Numbered from the stretch's first letter, positions 1 through 9,816 are shown. The stretch is DNA of 64,000 nt from Metabacillus endolithicus (GCF_023078335.1 NZ_CP095550.1:3082001-3146000); one strand, 5' to 3'. Program-made: numbers and translations. The notes: generated by a model from the sequence alone, not told the origin.

Positions 1-1105
1 CAGCATTTCTTTTGACTATTGTGCTGACGTTACTTGTGACAGGTTGTTCTTCAAATAATGGAGAAACAGCTGAATCAACTCAAGCTAAAGGAAATCCAGA
101 AGTATCATTAGATAATGTACCTGAACGTTTTGCAAATGGTGAAGGTGCTAAAATCAAAGTTATCCGTAAAATCGGTGGAGATGATCATACAGCTCAATTT
201 TTAGCAGGAGCTAAAGAAGAAGGAGAAGCGTTAGGATTTACAGTTGATGTATTTACCGCAAACGGTGATACAGCTAAATTCCATGATGCTATTGCCCAGG
301 CTTAGAGGAAGACTATGACGGTTTTATCATTTCACATGGAGATGATGAAGCAACTGTTGATGCTGTTCAAAAGCTTGTTGATGCAGGAAAAAGTGTTGTT
401 ACATTTGATTCAAATGAAGGGTTAGCTGAAATTGGAGGGGTAACATTAACTTCACAAGATGATGAGGCGTTAGCAAAGCTCGCGTTAGATCAATTAGTTC
501 AAGATACAAACGGGGAAGCAAACATTGTTTATCTATGGGTTGACGGATTCCCACCAATGGTGAGAAGAAACGCAGTATACCAAGATATTCTTGCTAACAA
601 TTCAGGTATTAAAGAAGTTGAACGCTTTGGAGTTGCAGCAGCAGATACATCTGTTCAAACACAAAATGCTGTGGCGGCAATGTTGAACAAACATCCAAAA
701 GGTGAAATTGATGCGATTTTTGCAACATGGGATGCTTTTGCAATAGGTGCAGCGCGTGCGATTAAAGAAGCTGGAAGAGATGAAATTAAGATTTATGGAA
801 TTGATGTTTCAAATGCAGATCTTCAAGAAATGCAAAATGAAGAAAGTTCTTGGAAGTACACAGCAGCTGTTGATCCGAAGTTAATTGGTGCAGTTGATAT
901 GAGATTGTTAGCGAAAAAGCTTGCGGGAGAAGAAACACCAGAAGCGTATAATCTTGAAGCTTCTCTTATTTCACAGGAAGCATTGTTACAGTCAAGTGAG
1001 CCAATTAATATGGTGAATCTGGCAGATACTGTGGAAGGCTGGGGCCAATCTACTGCATTTGAAGAAGAGTGGATGAAAACGTTAAAAGAATATTATAAGA
1101 AATAA
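1..1105 (+). pseudogene. Sugar ABC transporter substrate-binding lipoprotein (RbsB-like), 5' partial, frameshifted
   Basis: This is a periplasmic-binding-protein family 4 (ribose/galactose type) lipoprotein that would capture a sugar outside the membrane for the ATPase and permease encoded next. The frame is open to the left edge, so the first residues of the signal peptide are missing; a lipobox ending in VTGC is visible, followed by an acidic linker. A one-base deletion near base 301 (gcttag where gctttag is expected) breaks the frame. Downstream, the other frame continues without a gap (LEEDYDGFIISHGDD and on) to the stop at 1105. The homology is continuous across the break, so a sequencing error is likelier than a dead gene. 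The exact sugar cannot be told from sequence. Confidence 0.85.
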
Positions 1106-1118
1106 TGCTTTAGACTTA

Positions 1119-1154
1119 ACGAACACTCTCTAAGGTTATGAGAGTGTTCGTTTT
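1119..1154 (+). terminator. Hairpin between binding protein and ATPase genes
   Basis: A 12-bp perfect stem (ACGAACACTCTC pairing with GAGAGTGTTCGT) is followed by a short T tract. It sits inside the operon, after the binding-protein gene. It probably acts as a partial terminator or mRNA stabiliser that keeps binding protein in excess over the membrane parts. Confidence 0.75.
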
Positions 1155-1219
1155 CCTCTGATTACCTCACATACATTAAATCCCATAGAAGTGTAAATTA
1201 GTAGAAAGGAGGCAAATTG

Positions 1220-2725
1220 ATGAATCACTCAGTATTAGAAATGAAAAAAATTTCAATAGAATTTCCTGGTGTAAAAGCATTAGATGAGGTTGACTTTATT
1301 ATGAAAAGTGGAACTACACATGCTTTAATTGGTGCGAACGGTGCTGGAAAATCAACACTAATGAAGGTGCTATCAGGTGCTTATACTCACTATACCGGGG
1401 AAATCTCAGTTGACCAGACCAAAACGATCATCAAGTCACCTAAAGATGCACAAAAAAATGGTATACAAATTGTCCATCAAGAAGTCGACACTGCCCTTAT
1501 TCCTTATTTAACAGTTGGAGAAAATATTATGCTTACAAAGACTGTGAATGAAATGGGAAAGAGACAATTTATTAAATGGAAAAAGCTGCATGAGCATGCA
1601 ACAACTATATTAAACAGCTTGAATATAAAAGTATCTTCCACGAAACTTGTTAGTGAATTAACTTTGGCTGAGAAGCAAATGGTTCTAATTGCAAGAACAG
1701 TTTCTTCGGATTGCAAATTTTTAATTTTAGATGAACCAACTGCACCATTAAGTCACTCTGAAACAGTGGAATTGTTCCGTATTGTTCGTGAACTAAAAGA
1801 AAAGAATGTTGGGATTATCTTTATATCACATCGTCTTCCTGAAATTTTTGAAATATGTGATGACATTACAATTATGAGAAACGGAAAACTTGTAACTCAC
1901 GAAAAGATAAGTGAAACAACACCTAATCGAGTAGTGGAAAGCATGCTAGGAAAAGAGTTAGAGGAGCAATTTCCTCAAAAAGCAATTCATCCGGGAGATT
2001 TGCTTTTTGAAGTAAATAATTTAAGTGATTCTGAAAAGTTGAATTCTGTTTCATTACAGATTTGTCATGGTGAGATTGTAGGGATTGCAGGTCTTGTAGG
2101 TGCGGGGAAGACAGAATTGTGCAAGGCATTATTTGGAGAGACAAAAGTGAAATCTGGTGAGTTAAAACTTAAAGGAAAGAAATTGTCAATTTCCAACCCA
2201 TACCAAGCTGTAAAGTCTGGGATTGCCTTAGTACCAGAGGAAAGGCGAAAAGAAGGGATTCTTGTTCAAGAATCTGTAGTGACCAATTTAACTGCAGCGA
2301 ATCTAGGAGCATTTACCAAGCCTTTTAGCTTTTTGAATCGAAAAGCAGAAAAGCAAAAGGCGGTTGAGTTAATAAAAAGTTTAGGGATTAAAACACCTTC
2401 AGAGGAAACGAAAGTGCAAAATTTATCTGGAGGTAATCAACAAAAAATCGCAATAGGTAAATGGCTGATAACCGATGCGGATGTCTATATTTTTGATGAA
2501 CCAACTAAGGGTGTTGATGTTGGTGCTAAAAAAGATATTTTTGACCTGATCAGTGAGCTTGCGAGTAGAGGGAAAGCAATTATTTATGCATCTTCTGAAT
2601 TGGCTGAGATTATAGGTATTACAAACAGATTATACGTCCTATATGATGGTCAAATCGCTAAGGAATTAGAAACAGATGCAACGAATGAAGAAGAACTATT
2701 ATATTATTCAACAGGAGGCAACTAG
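1220..2725 (+). CDS. Sugar ABC transporter ATP-binding protein, two ATPase domains (RbsA/MglA-like)
   Basis: This 501-residue protein has two fused nucleotide-binding domains and would power import of a monosaccharide. The N-terminal half has Walker A GANGAGKST and Walker B FLILDEPTAPLS with a degenerate signature (LTLAEKQ). The C-terminal half has GLVGAGKTE, NLSGGNQQK and VYIFDEPTKGVDVG, typical of RbsA/MglA-class proteins, where one site is weakened. The length matches the family (about 500). The ATG at 1220 is preferred over the TTG three bases upstream because AAAGGAGG lies at the right distance. The permease gene starts one base after the stop, so the two are translationally coupled. Confidence 0.92.
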   Translation: MNHSVLEMKKISIEFPGVKALDEVDFIMKSGTTHALIGANGAGKSTLMKVLSGAYTHYTGEISVDQTKTIIKSPKDAQKNGIQIVHQEVDTALIPYLTVGENIMLTKTVNEMGKRQFIKWKKLHEHATTILNSLNIKVSSTKLVSELTLAEKQMVLIARTVSSDCKFLILDEPTAPLSHSETVELFRIVRELKEKNVGIIFISHRLPEIFEICDDITIMRNGKLVTHEKISETTPNRVVESMLGKELEEQFPQKAIHPGDLLFEVNNLSDSEKLNSVSLQICHGEIVGIAGLVGAGKTELCKALFGETKVKSGELKLKGKKLSISNPYQAVKSGIALVPEERRKEGILVQESVVTNLTAANLGAFTKPFSFLNRKAEKQKAVELIKSLGIKTPSEETKVQNLSGGNQQKIAIGKWLITDADVYIFDEPTKGVDVGAKKDIFDLISELASRGKAIIYASSELAEIIGITNRLYVLYDGQIAKELETDATNEEELLYYSTGGN

Positions 2726-2726
2726 G

Positions 2727-3725
2727 ATGGCAGATGTAAATCCTGTACAATCAACCAATTCAAAGAAATCATTTGATCTTTTTCAATTTTTATATAAGTA
2801 TGGAACCATTTTAACAATATTTATTTTAATAGCTGTTTTTGCTGCATCTAACCCAGCATTTATTCAAGGAAATAACATAATTAATATCTTAAGGTCCATA
2901 TCCATTGTGACAATCATTGCTATTGGTATCACGATTTCTCTTTCTGTCAATGGGTTTGATTTATCTGTGGGATCTGTTGCTTCTTTATCAAATGCAATAG
3001 TTATTTCAATGTTTGTTTGGTTTTCGCAGAACACAGTTATTGCCATACTTTCTGCTATTATTGCATCATTATTAGTTGGTGTTTTAAACTCATTTATTAT
3101 CGTAAAAATCAAGGTGCCAGATATGTTACTTACGCTGGCCACTATGTTTATTATTCAAGGTATTGCACTAACGTATACAAAAGGTGCGACTGTGTCGCAA
3201 AACATGGTTATGCCTGATGGGACCTTTGCTACAGGTATGATCAGTCCTGTTTTTGAAAAGATTGGACAAGTACCATGGATTATTATCATCATGGTCATTG
3301 TAGTTGTTGTGGTACATGTTTTTCTTACCTATACAAAACATGGCCGCTATATGTATGTGATTGGCGGAAATATTGAAGCTGCGAGATTGTCAGGAATACC
3401 TGTTAACAAATATAAAGTTGTAGCCTATCTTCTTTCAGCTCTTTTTGCAGCAATAGGTGGTATTGTTTTGGCTTCAAGGGTCATGACTGCTGAAATAAAT
3501 GCTGGTGCTCCCTACTTAATGGACTCTGTTGCGGCAGCATTTATCGGATTCTCCGTTTTAGGAGCAGGAAAGCCAAATGCATTTGGAACATTTGTCGGAG
3601 CTGTTTTAATTGGAATCCTCCAAAATGGTCTTGTGATGATGTCAGTTCCTTATTTTGCAATGGATATTGTAAAGGGAACCGTTCTTGCATTTGCCCTTGG
3701 ACTAACTTACTATAAACAAAAATAA
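2727..3725 (+). CDS. Sugar ABC transporter permease (RbsC-like)
   Basis: This 332-residue integral membrane protein of the BPD_transp_2/RbsC family forms the sugar channel with the preceding ATPase. About nine to ten hydrophobic segments are visible. The family motif region is clear: GFDLSVGSVASLSNA near residue 85, and the GGNIEAARLSGIPVNKYK loop near residue 210, which contacts the ATPase. Start: ATG at 2727 after AGGAGGCAACTAGG; the longer reading frame to 2676 overlaps the ATPase and has no binding site. A terminator follows, so this closes the operon. Confidence 0.92.
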   Translation: MADVNPVQSTNSKKSFDLFQFLYKYGTILTIFILIAVFAASNPAFIQGNNIINILRSISIVTIIAIGITISLSVNGFDLSVGSVASLSNAIVISMFVWFSQNTVIAILSAIIASLLVGVLNSFIIVKIKVPDMLLTLATMFIIQGIALTYTKGATVSQNMVMPDGTFATGMISPVFEKIGQVPWIIIIMVIVVVVVHVFLTYTKHGRYMYVIGGNIEAARLSGIPVNKYKVVAYLLSALFAAIGGIVLASRVMTAEINAGAPYLMDSVAAAFIGFSVLGAGKPNAFGTFVGAVLIGILQNGLVMMSVPYFAMDIVKGTVLAFALGLTYYKQK

Positions 3726-3731
3726 GAATGT

Positions 3732-3765
3732 AAAAAGGTTACTGGAGCTTTCAGTAACCTTTTTG
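3732..3765 (+). terminator. Rho-independent terminator
   Basis: AAAAAGGTTACTG pairs with CAGTAACCTTTTT around a 7-base loop and runs into T residues, just after the sugar permease gene. The A/T symmetry means it could also work on the opposite strand. Confidence 0.85.
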
Positions 3766-3809
3766 TTATTGGCACTGAACATCTTCAATCATCATCCTTC
3801 TACAAATAT

Positions 3810-3827
3810 CGGGTGGTGACAGGCACC
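3810..3827 (+). repeat. Dispersed 18-bp repeat, copy 1
   Basis: CGGGTGGTGACAGGCACC. A near-identical copy in the opposite orientation (one mismatch) lies at 33839-33856. Both are in noncoding DNA 2-45 bases beyond a terminator. The function is unknown. Confidence 0.6.
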
Positions 3828-3913
3828 CTTTCAACTGTATAATTATAAGTGAATTTATAAATCGTTTTTCATAAAGCTGATATCTTTTTTTGTCATAATA
3901 TCTCACAAAGGAA

Positions 3914-3941
3914 TTGACATTATTTTATTTGATCTTAAAAT
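3914..3941 (+). promoter_or_regulatory. Sigma-A promoter for the amino acid ABC operon
   Basis: A perfect TTGACA -35 box (3914-3919), a 16-bp spacer and TAAAAT (3936-3941). It implies a leader of about 195 nt before the binding-protein gene at 4144. Confidence 0.6.
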
Positions 3942-4012
3942 TAAAGGGAGAAATAGTAGTATGCTATAAGAATTTTGAAAATAGAACCTATTCTAATAAA
4001 AGATTTTTATGC

Positions 4013-4099
4013 GAAGTATTGTATTTAAATACATATACTGATATACTTCATACATGCATATATATTATAAATGCTACAAAACTATGTATCTTACATAGT
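4013..4099 (+). promoter_or_regulatory. Structured mRNA leader of the amino acid importer
   Basis: Two stem-loops are visible within the predicted leader. GAAGTAT (4013-4019) pairs with ATACTTC (4043-4049) and encloses a TGTATTTAAATACA palindrome. ACTATGTA (4081-4088) pairs with TACATAGT (4092-4099). There is no T-run terminator and I recognise no riboswitch class. The function is unproven and the AT-rich stems could be chance. Confidence 0.3.
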
Positions 4100-4143
4100 C
4101 ATTTAAATAGTTAAGAGATTAAGAGAAATAAGGGGGAGCTAAA

Positions 4144-4971
4144 ATGAAAAAAGGGTTATTTGTATCTGTCCTTATGCTTTCATTTATGTTTTTGTTAGCA
4201 GCTTGTGGGACTAGTCAGGAAACAACTAGTGGTGAAGGAAGCGAAGCTGGTGAAACGGAAGAAAAGAAAACGTTAAGAGTTGTTACTGATGCTGCATATG
4301 CACCATTTGAGTATCAAGATAAAGGGGAAATTATTGGATTTGATGTTGATTTTATAGAAGCAGTAGCTGAAGAAGCAGGTTATGAAATTGAAATTGAACA
4401 TGTTGGATGGGATCCTTTGTTCGTTGAGATTAAAGATGAAATTGCAGATTTTGGTATTTCTGCTATTACAATAAACGATGATCGTAAACAAACATATGAC
4501 TTCTCTGTACCGTACTTTTTATCAACAAATAAAATCTTAGTTCCTGAAGGCAGTGACATTGCATCTGCTGCAGACTTAGAAGGTAAAGTGGTAGCTGTTC
4601 AAGCAGGAACAACTGGTCAAGAAGCAGTTGAAGGAATTATGGGGAAAAACAATAAAAACATGAAACAATTTGAAAATAATAACTTAGCGATTATGGAGCT
4701 TACTAGCGGTGGTGCTGACGCAGTAGTTGCAGACAATACAGTTGTTGAGGAATATGTGAAAAATAATCCAGACCAAAAACTAACAGTTGTTGAAGATGCA
4801 GATAGCTTTGCTTCTGAATACTATGGGTTAATGTTCCCTAAAGGTAGTGAACTTAAAGCTGAGTTTGATGAAGCCATTAACAAAGTGTTAGACAGTGGGA
4901 AATATGCTGAAATCTATAACGAATGGTTCGGTTCAGATCCTGATATTGAAAACTTAAAGGCACAGCAATAA
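4144..4971 (+). CDS. Polar amino acid ABC transporter substrate-binding lipoprotein
   Basis: This 275-residue solute-binding protein (SBP_bac_3, ArtP/GlnH/HisJ type) is tethered to the membrane by a lipid. The signal peptide ends in LLAACG, the lipobox. The motif TDAAYAPFEYQDKGEIIGFDVD is the family signature where the amino acid carboxylate is bound. The length is typical. It is followed by single permease and ATPase genes, as in the B. subtilis arginine transporter artPQR, so arginine is a fair guess, but glutamine or another polar amino acid is possible. The binding site AAGGGGGAG precedes ATG 4144. Confidence 0.9.
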   Translation: MKKGLFVSVLMLSFMFLLAACGTSQETTSGEGSEAGETEEKKTLRVVTDAAYAPFEYQDKGEIIGFDVDFIEAVAEEAGYEIEIEHVGWDPLFVEIKDEIADFGISAITINDDRKQTYDFSVPYFLSTNKILVPEGSDIASAADLEGKVVAVQAGTTGQEAVEGIMGKNNKNMKQFENNNLAIMELTSGGADAVVADNTVVEEYVKNNPDQKLTVVEDADSFASEYYGLMFPKGSELKAEFDEAINKVLDSGKYAEIYNEWFGSDPDIENLKAQQ

Positions 4972-4983
4972 AGGTCAAAAATT

Positions 4984-5021
4984 ATTGCGTACCACCTTAT
5001 TAAAGGTGATACGCAATTTTT
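4984..5021 (+). terminator. Intra-operon attenuating hairpin
   Basis: TTGCGTA-CCACCTT pairs with AAGGTG-ATACGCAA and is followed by TTTTTG. It lies between the binding-protein and permease genes and probably lowers expression of the downstream genes relative to the binding protein. Confidence 0.75.
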
Positions 5022-5046
5022 GCCTTTATAGGGGAGGAAGAAAAAT

Positions 5047-5703
5047 ATGGATTTTCGTTTTGATATAATCGCTGAATATGGTCCATTTTTATTAAAGGGA
5101 ACATTGTTAACTATTGGCTTGTCTTTAGCTGGTATTCTCCTGGGAACTGTTCTTGGACTTGCGATTGGCTTAGGTAAAATGTTGAATAACAAATTGCTAG
5201 CGCTTCCTTTTAAATGGTACATTACCTTTTTCCGTGGAACGCCACTTTTTGTTCAAATACTATTAGTTCATTTTGGGGTAGTACCATTTTTCACGGGTGA
5301 AACAAATGGAATTGCTGCTGCAATTATTGCACTTTCATTAAATGCTGCTGCATATATAGCTGAGATATTTAGAGGTGGAATTCAATCCATTGATCGAGGA
5401 CAAATGGAGGCAGCACGTTCATTAGGAATGAATCATGTTCAAGCCATGAGACATGTTATTTTGCCACAGGCTTTTAAGCGAATGATTCCTCCGTTTGGAA
5501 ATGAATTTATTGTGTTAATCAAAGAATCATCTCTTGCAGCAGTTGTTGCTGCCCCTGAGATTATGTATTGGGGTCGGGCAATGTCATCTCAATATTATCG
5601 TGTATGGGAACCATACTTAACAGTGGCTGTTATTTACTTAATTTTAACTTTAACTCTTAGCTTCTTATTAAATATACTTGAAAGAAGGTTGACGACAGAA
5701 TGA
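5047..5703 (+). CDS. Amino acid ABC transporter permease (HisM/ArtQ family)
   Basis: This 218-residue permease has about five hydrophobic segments and probably acts as a homodimer, since no second permease gene is present. The EAA loop near residue 120 ([19 protein letters not shown]) is the ATPase docking site. The early [10 protein letters not shown] motif is characteristic of the HEQRO subfamily. Strong binding site GGGGAGG. Its stop overlaps the start of the ATPase gene by four bases (ATGA), so the two are coupled. Confidence 0.92.
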   Translation: MDFRFDIIAEYGPFLLKGTLLTIGLSLAGILLGTVLGLAIGLGKMLNNKLLALPFKWYITFFRGTPLFVQILLVHFGVVPFFTGETNGIAAAIIALSLNAAAYIAEIFRGGIQSIDRGQMEAARSLGMNHVQAMRHVILPQAFKRMIPPFGNEFIVLIKESSLAAVVAAPEIMYWGRAMSSQYYRVWEPYLTVAVIYLILTLTLSFLLNILERRLTTE

Positions 5704-6422
5704 TTACTGTAAAAAAATTAAAGAAATCATTTGGCGCAAACCATGTACTGAAAGATATTAATGTCACAATTAAGCCTCAAGAAGTGGTTGTTGTAATAGG
5801 TCCTTCTGGTTCAGGAAAATCTACCTTCTTACGATGCCTTAACTTGCTAGAATCGGTTTCGGGCGGACAAGTTATGATAGATGGTGTTGATTTAACGGAT
5901 AAAAAAACAGATATAAATAAGGTTCGTGAAGATGTAGGCATGGTTTTTCAGCAATTCAATCTTTTTCCCCACAAAACGGTTATGGAAAATATTACAATGG
6001 CACCAATAAGAGTAAAGAAAATGAAGGAGGAGTTAGCAAAAGAAAAGGCATTACAGCTCCTTCAAAAGGTAGGATTAGCTGAAAAAGCTAATGCTTATCC
6101 AAATTCTTTGTCAGGTGGTCAAAAACAACGTGTAGCGATTGCTAGGGCATTGGCTATGGAGCCAAAAATTATGTTGTTTGATGAGCCAACTTCTGCCCTA
6201 GATCCAGAAATGGTTGGAGAGGTTCTTGAGGTTATGAAGCAATTGGCTCGAGAAGGAATGACAATGGTCGTTGTTACTCATGAAATGGGGTTTGCAAAAG
6301 AGGTTGGTGATCGTGTAATTTTCATGGACGGTGGTTATATTATAGAAGAAAATATGCCAGAGCCATTATTTAATGATCCACAGCATGAAAGAACAAAAGC
6401 TTTCTTAAGTAAGGTATTGTAA
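5700..6422 (+). CDS. Amino acid ABC transporter ATP-binding protein (GlnQ/ArtR type)
   Basis: This 240-residue ATPase energises amino acid import. Walker [10 protein letters not shown] near residue 33, Q-loop FQQFNLF, signature LSGGQKQR, Walker [15 protein letters not shown] and switch histidine VVTHEM are all intact. The length matches B. subtilis ArtR (240). It starts within the ATGA overlap with the permease gene and is followed by a terminator, closing the operon. Confidence 0.94.
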   Translation: MITVKKLKKSFGANHVLKDINVTIKPQEVVVVIGPSGSGKSTFLRCLNLLESVSGGQVMIDGVDLTDKKTDINKVREDVGMVFQQFNLFPHKTVMENITMAPIRVKKMKEELAKEKALQLLQKVGLAEKANAYPNSLSGGQKQRVAIARALAMEPKIMLFDEPTSALDPEMVGEVLEVMKQLAREGMTMVVVTHEMGFAKEVGDRVIFMDGGYIIEENMPEPLFNDPQHERTKAFLSKVL

Positions 6423-6467
6423 TTCTGTATGATAATAGTATAAATGTATACTCGAGAAAATAAAGTA

Positions 6468-6495
6468 AAGGGAGACGTGTTTGGTCTCCTTTTTG
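6468..6495 (+). terminator. Rho-independent terminator
   Basis: AAGGGAGAC, loop GTGTTT, GGTCTCCTT then TTTT. It ends the amino acid importer operon. Confidence 0.75.
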
Positions 6496-6591
6496 TGTTG
6501 AGCAATCAAGTAATTAAGAGGATCTTTATATGTGAGATAGGTATTTGTGTGTTTGTAAGAAAGACAATTGTCCTTATAAGGAAGAAAACTC

Positions 6592-6620
6592 TTGATTATT
6601 TAGATAAAAAAAGAGATAAT
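6592..6620 (+). promoter_or_regulatory. Sigma-A promoter for aspartate kinase
   Basis: TTGATT, 17-bp spacer, GATAAT (6615-6620). It leaves a leader of only about 40 nt, too short for the lysine riboswitch found before some Bacillus aspartate kinase genes. Confidence 0.5.
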
Positions 6621-6668
6621 AGGAAAATAAAATTTGACTGAAAATTTTAAATAGTAGGAGTTGTGGAA

Positions 6669-8032
6669 ATGAAGGTCGTTAAGTTTGGTGGTTCTTCCTT
6701 AGCATCAGGTGAACAGCTAAAAAAAGTATTGAATATTGTCGTATCAGATCCTGATCGTAAGGTGGTTGTTGTATCTGCACCTGGAAAACGTTATTCAGAT
6801 GACATTAAAGTAACAGATTTACTAATTGAATGTGCAGAAAAGCATTTAGCAAATGAAAATGCAGACTCCGTTTTTCAAACAATTATTGAAAGATATGAAA
6901 GCATCGTAAAAGAATTATCGATTTCTTCTGACATTATCAATACAATATCAAAGGACTTGAAGAATTTACTTGATGGAGATAAAAGTAAGCCGGATAGCTA
7001 CCTAGATGCGGTAAAGGCAAGTGGTGAGGATAACAATGCAAAACTAATTGCAGCTTATTTCCAACATAGTGGTTTAAATGCACAATACGTAAATCCGAAA
7101 GATGCGGGATTGCTTGTATCGGATGAACCAGGTAATGCGCAAGTATTACCAGAATCATATGAAAATTTATATAAGCTTCGTGAAAGAGAAGGAATTATTG
7201 TATTCCCAGGCTTTTTTGGATACAGCAAAACAGGAGAGGTACTAACATTCTCTAGAAGTGGCTCAGATATTACAGGCTCGATTCTAGCTAATGGAATTAA
7301 AGCAGATCTATACGAAAACTTTACAGATGTTGATGCCGTGTATTCTGTTAATCCGAATATTGTTCAAGATCCAAAGGAAATTAGTGAGCTCACTTACCGA
7401 GAAATGCGTGAGCTATCTTATGCTGGTTTTTCTGTTTTTCATGATGAGGCACTAATCCCGGCATTTAGAGTACTGGTATTCCAGTAAATGTTAAAAATAC
7501 AAATAACCCTTCTGCTCCAGGAACAAAAATTGTGAATGAAAGATCAAACACAAATGGACCGGTTATTGGTATTGCAAGTGATAAAGGCTTTTGCAGCATT
7601 TATGTTAGTAAATACTTAATGAATCGTGAAATCGGGTTTGGCCGCAAACTTCTACAAATTCTTGAGGATTACGGTTTAACGTATGAGCATGTACCGTCTG
7701 GTATAGACGATGTAACAGTTATTTTAAGGCAAGGTCAAATGGATGAAAATCTTGAAGAAAAGATCACGGAACGAATTATGACTGAATTACATGCAGATGA
7801 GGTTATTATTGAACATGATCTTGTTTTGATTATGGTCGTTGGTGAAGGTATGCGCCACAATGTTGGTACAACTGCCCGAGCGTCAAAAGCTCTTGCAGAT
7901 GCAGGGGTAAATATTGAAATGATTAACCAAGGATCTTCAGAGGTAAGCATGATGTTTGGTGTGAAAGAACCACAAGAAAAACGTGCTGTACAAGCATTGT
8001 ATAATGAGTTTTTTGTAGCTGTACCGGTTTAA
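6669..8032 (+). pseudogene. Aspartate kinase (YclM/ThrD class), frameshifted
   Basis: Aspartate kinase phosphorylates L-aspartate with ATP, the first step to lysine, threonine and methionine. The N-terminal kinase domain starts MKVVKFGGSSLA and contains the aspartate-binding segment around SRSGSDITG. The C-terminal part (after about residue 290) holds paired ACT domains (VGEGMRHNVGTTARASKAL) that usually sense end product. A net one-base loss near 7470-7473 splits the reading frame inside the conserved stretch ALIPAFR-x-GIPVNVKNTNNP. Correcting it gives 454 residues, the length I recall for B. subtilis YclM, so the gene is probably intact. ATG 6669 follows TAGGAG at good spacing; the GTG at 6663 is too close. 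Confidence 0.88.
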
Positions 8033-8034
8033 GT

Positions 8035-8064
8035 AAAGGCGTTGGATTATTCCAGCGCTTTTTT
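8035..8064 (+). terminator. Rho-independent terminator
   Basis: AAAGGCG-TTGG pairs with CCAGCGCTTT with one imperfect position, then TTTT. It follows the aspartate kinase gene. Confidence 0.65.
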
Positions 8065-8204
8065 CTATGAGAAGGAGTCTTGTTAATGACATGTTTAAGC
8101 TCATCAGGTGTAAGATAGAAACATTAACTTTTTTATTATTAGGATTATCTTTATGGTATATACTTAAACAGTCGGCACTTATACATATAAAAGAAGGTGA
8201 AAAA

Positions 8205-9179
8205 ATGGGTAGATTATTTTCAATTGGAGAAGTACTAATTGATTTTATTCCGGAGCAGAAAGGTATTGCATTAAAAGATGTTGTTTCATTCGAAAGAGCA
8301 CCAGGAGGAGCACCTGCTAATGTTGCAGCTACTGTTGCGAAGTCAGGTGGAAACGCTTCGATGATTACGAAACTAGGTGTTGATGCTTTTGGTGATTTTT
8401 TGATTGAAACATTAAACAATGTTGGGGTAAATACCGAACATGTTCTTAGAACAAAAGAAGCAAATACTGCATTGGCATTTGTATCTCTTAAGGAAGATGG
8501 AGAACGTGATTTTTCATTTTACCGGAATCCCTCGGCAGATTTGTTATTGAACGAGGATGAGATTAATGGAGATATTTTTAATAAAGGAGATATCCTTCAT
8601 TTTTGCTCAGTTGATTTAGTAGAAAGTCCAATGAAAAAGGCTCATACTAAAGCAATTATGTCTGCTAAGGAAAAAGGTGCTTTAATCAGCTTTGATCCAA
8701 ATGTACGCCTACCATTATGGGATGATCCCCAAGACTGTAGAAAGACTATCTTGAACTTTCTTCCCAATGCACATCTTGTCAAAATCTCAGATGAGGAATT
8801 AGAGTTTATTACAGGAGTGAAAGATGTAGAAGAGGCTATTCAATCATTATTTGTTGGAGATGTGAAAGCTGTTATCTATACAAAAGGATCAGAAGGAGCT
8901 GACCTTTATGTAAATGGGGAATTTTGCATTCATTCACCTGGATACAATGTTTCTGTTCAAGATACAACAGGGGCGGGGGATGCCTTTATTGGGGGTTTTC
9001 TTTACAAACTACTTGAGAAGAATGTAAATGTAACTAAGATAAGTTCTCTTCTAAAAGAAGAAAGTAAAGAAATCCTTGCTTATGCCAATGCAAGTGGTGC
9101 TTTAACTACAACTGGCAAAGGCGCAATATCAGCGATACCAACTAAAGATCAAATTTATGCATTTATAAAAGCACAATAA
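8205..9179 (+). CDS. Fructokinase, PfkB carbohydrate kinase family
   Basis: This 324-residue ribokinase-family enzyme would phosphorylate free fructose to fructose-6-phosphate in the cytoplasm. The N-terminal GEVLIDFIP, the glycine pair in APGGAPANVAA (sugar lid) and the C-terminal DTTGAGDAFIGGF (anion hole and catalytic aspartate) are present, and the length is standard. The reading frame extends upstream to 8067, but ATG 8205 has GAAGGTG at proper spacing and matches where homologues begin. No sugar transporter is adjacent. Fructokinase is the best-fitting subgroup; another hexose cannot be excluded. Confidence 0.85.
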   Translation: MGRLFSIGEVLIDFIPEQKGIALKDVVSFERAPGGAPANVAATVAKSGGNASMITKLGVDAFGDFLIETLNNVGVNTEHVLRTKEANTALAFVSLKEDGERDFSFYRNPSADLLLNEDEINGDIFNKGDILHFCSVDLVESPMKKAHTKAIMSAKEKGALISFDPNVRLPLWDDPQDCRKTILNFLPNAHLVKISDEELEFITGVKDVEEAIQSLFVGDVKAVIYTKGSEGADLYVNGEFCIHSPGYNVSVQDTTGAGDAFIGGFLYKLLEKNVNVTKISSLLKEESKEILAYANASGALTTTGKGAISAIPTKDQIYAFIKAQ

Positions 9180-9181
9180 AT

Positions 9182-9218
9182 AGCTTGAGGGCTAAATCAG
9201 CCTCTCAAGCTTATTTTT
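9182..9218. terminator. Bidirectional terminator
   Basis: AGCTTGAGGGCT pairs with AGCCTCTCAAGCT and is followed by ATTTTT. It lies between the fructokinase gene and a convergent small gene whose stop codon falls inside the right arm. Confidence 0.75.
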
Positions 9219-9348
9219 CGTTATTAGCAGTACTTTTAGAAGAACTTGCTCTATACTTGTTTTGCTTTGTAAGTTTTAAATTACGAGATCTAAGTATATT
9301 GGCAGGTGTATTATTATTTGGAGCTGCTTGCTCATTCCAATCAGTCAT
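9211..9348 (-). CDS. Small hypothetical protein, 45 aa
   Basis: A short frame reads MTDWNEQAAPNNN... and ends ...SSSKSTANNEK. It is supported by an excellent binding site (AAGGAGG, nine bases before ATG 9348) and by a terminator at its stop. The protein is hydrophilic and rich in Asn, Lys and Ser, with no membrane segment. The composition resembles minor spore proteins, but I recognise no family. It lies 18 bases downstream of the next small gene on the same strand and is probably cotranscribed with it. Confidence 0.6.
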   Translation of the reverse strand: MTDWNEQAAPNNNTPANILRSRNLKLTKQNKYRASSSKSTANNEK

Positions 9349-9366
9349 GTAGATTAACCTCCTTTT

Positions 9367-9591
9367 CTATTCTTCAACTTTCTTCCCTCTCATAAGTTTT
9401 TCAAACGTATCCATGGAAGGATCTCGTTTTATTTCATGATCAAAAGGGTTTGTTTCTTGGGAGAATTCAGGATCTGCATCAAGTTTTATCCCCATCTGAG
9501 AACCTTCCGTTGCTAAAGGATCATTTATAATTGACTCTCTTTCTCCATCTTGATGTGGAGTTACCTCTGAATTCTGATTACGTCTATCCAT
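9367..9591 (-). CDS. Small acidic hypothetical protein, 74 aa
   Basis: A hydrophilic protein rich in Asp, Glu, Asn and Pro without membrane segments or Cys. GAGGTGATAAG precedes ATG 9591, a strong binding site. I do not recognise a family. The low-complexity, polar composition and pairing with another tiny polar protein suggest a sporulation-associated gene, but this is inference from composition only. Confidence 0.65.
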   Translation of the reverse strand: MDRRNQNSEVTPHQDGERESIINDPLATEGSQMGIKLDADPEFSQETNPFDHEIKRDPSMDTFEKLMRGKKVEE

Positions 9592-9816
9592 CTTATCACC
9601 TCAAAAATTTAACTTTGGTTTTAAGATATCAAAGGAAGGGAAATTCTATTCAAAAATCTTTTTTCATGATCACTTAAGATTTTAGTATAGTACCGAAAAT
9701 AGAGTTGTATAAAACTTAAATAGATAGAAACTGTTGCAATGTATAGAAAATAGTGATAATCTTTATGAGACTAATTTCTTGCTGTTATTAGTTTAGATTA
9801 AAAAATTCATTACAAA

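Noticed and set aside
3914..4114. 66-codon frame before the amino acid importer
   Set aside because: It overlaps the TTGACA/TAAAAT promoter, has no ribosome binding site and unusual composition; the region fits a leader better.
6444..6641. 65-codon frame before aspartate kinase
   Set aside because: It runs through a terminator and the promoter and has no good start signal.
8067..8204. N-terminal extension of fructokinase
   Set aside because: The in-frame extension has no family similarity and the ATG at 8205 has the binding site.
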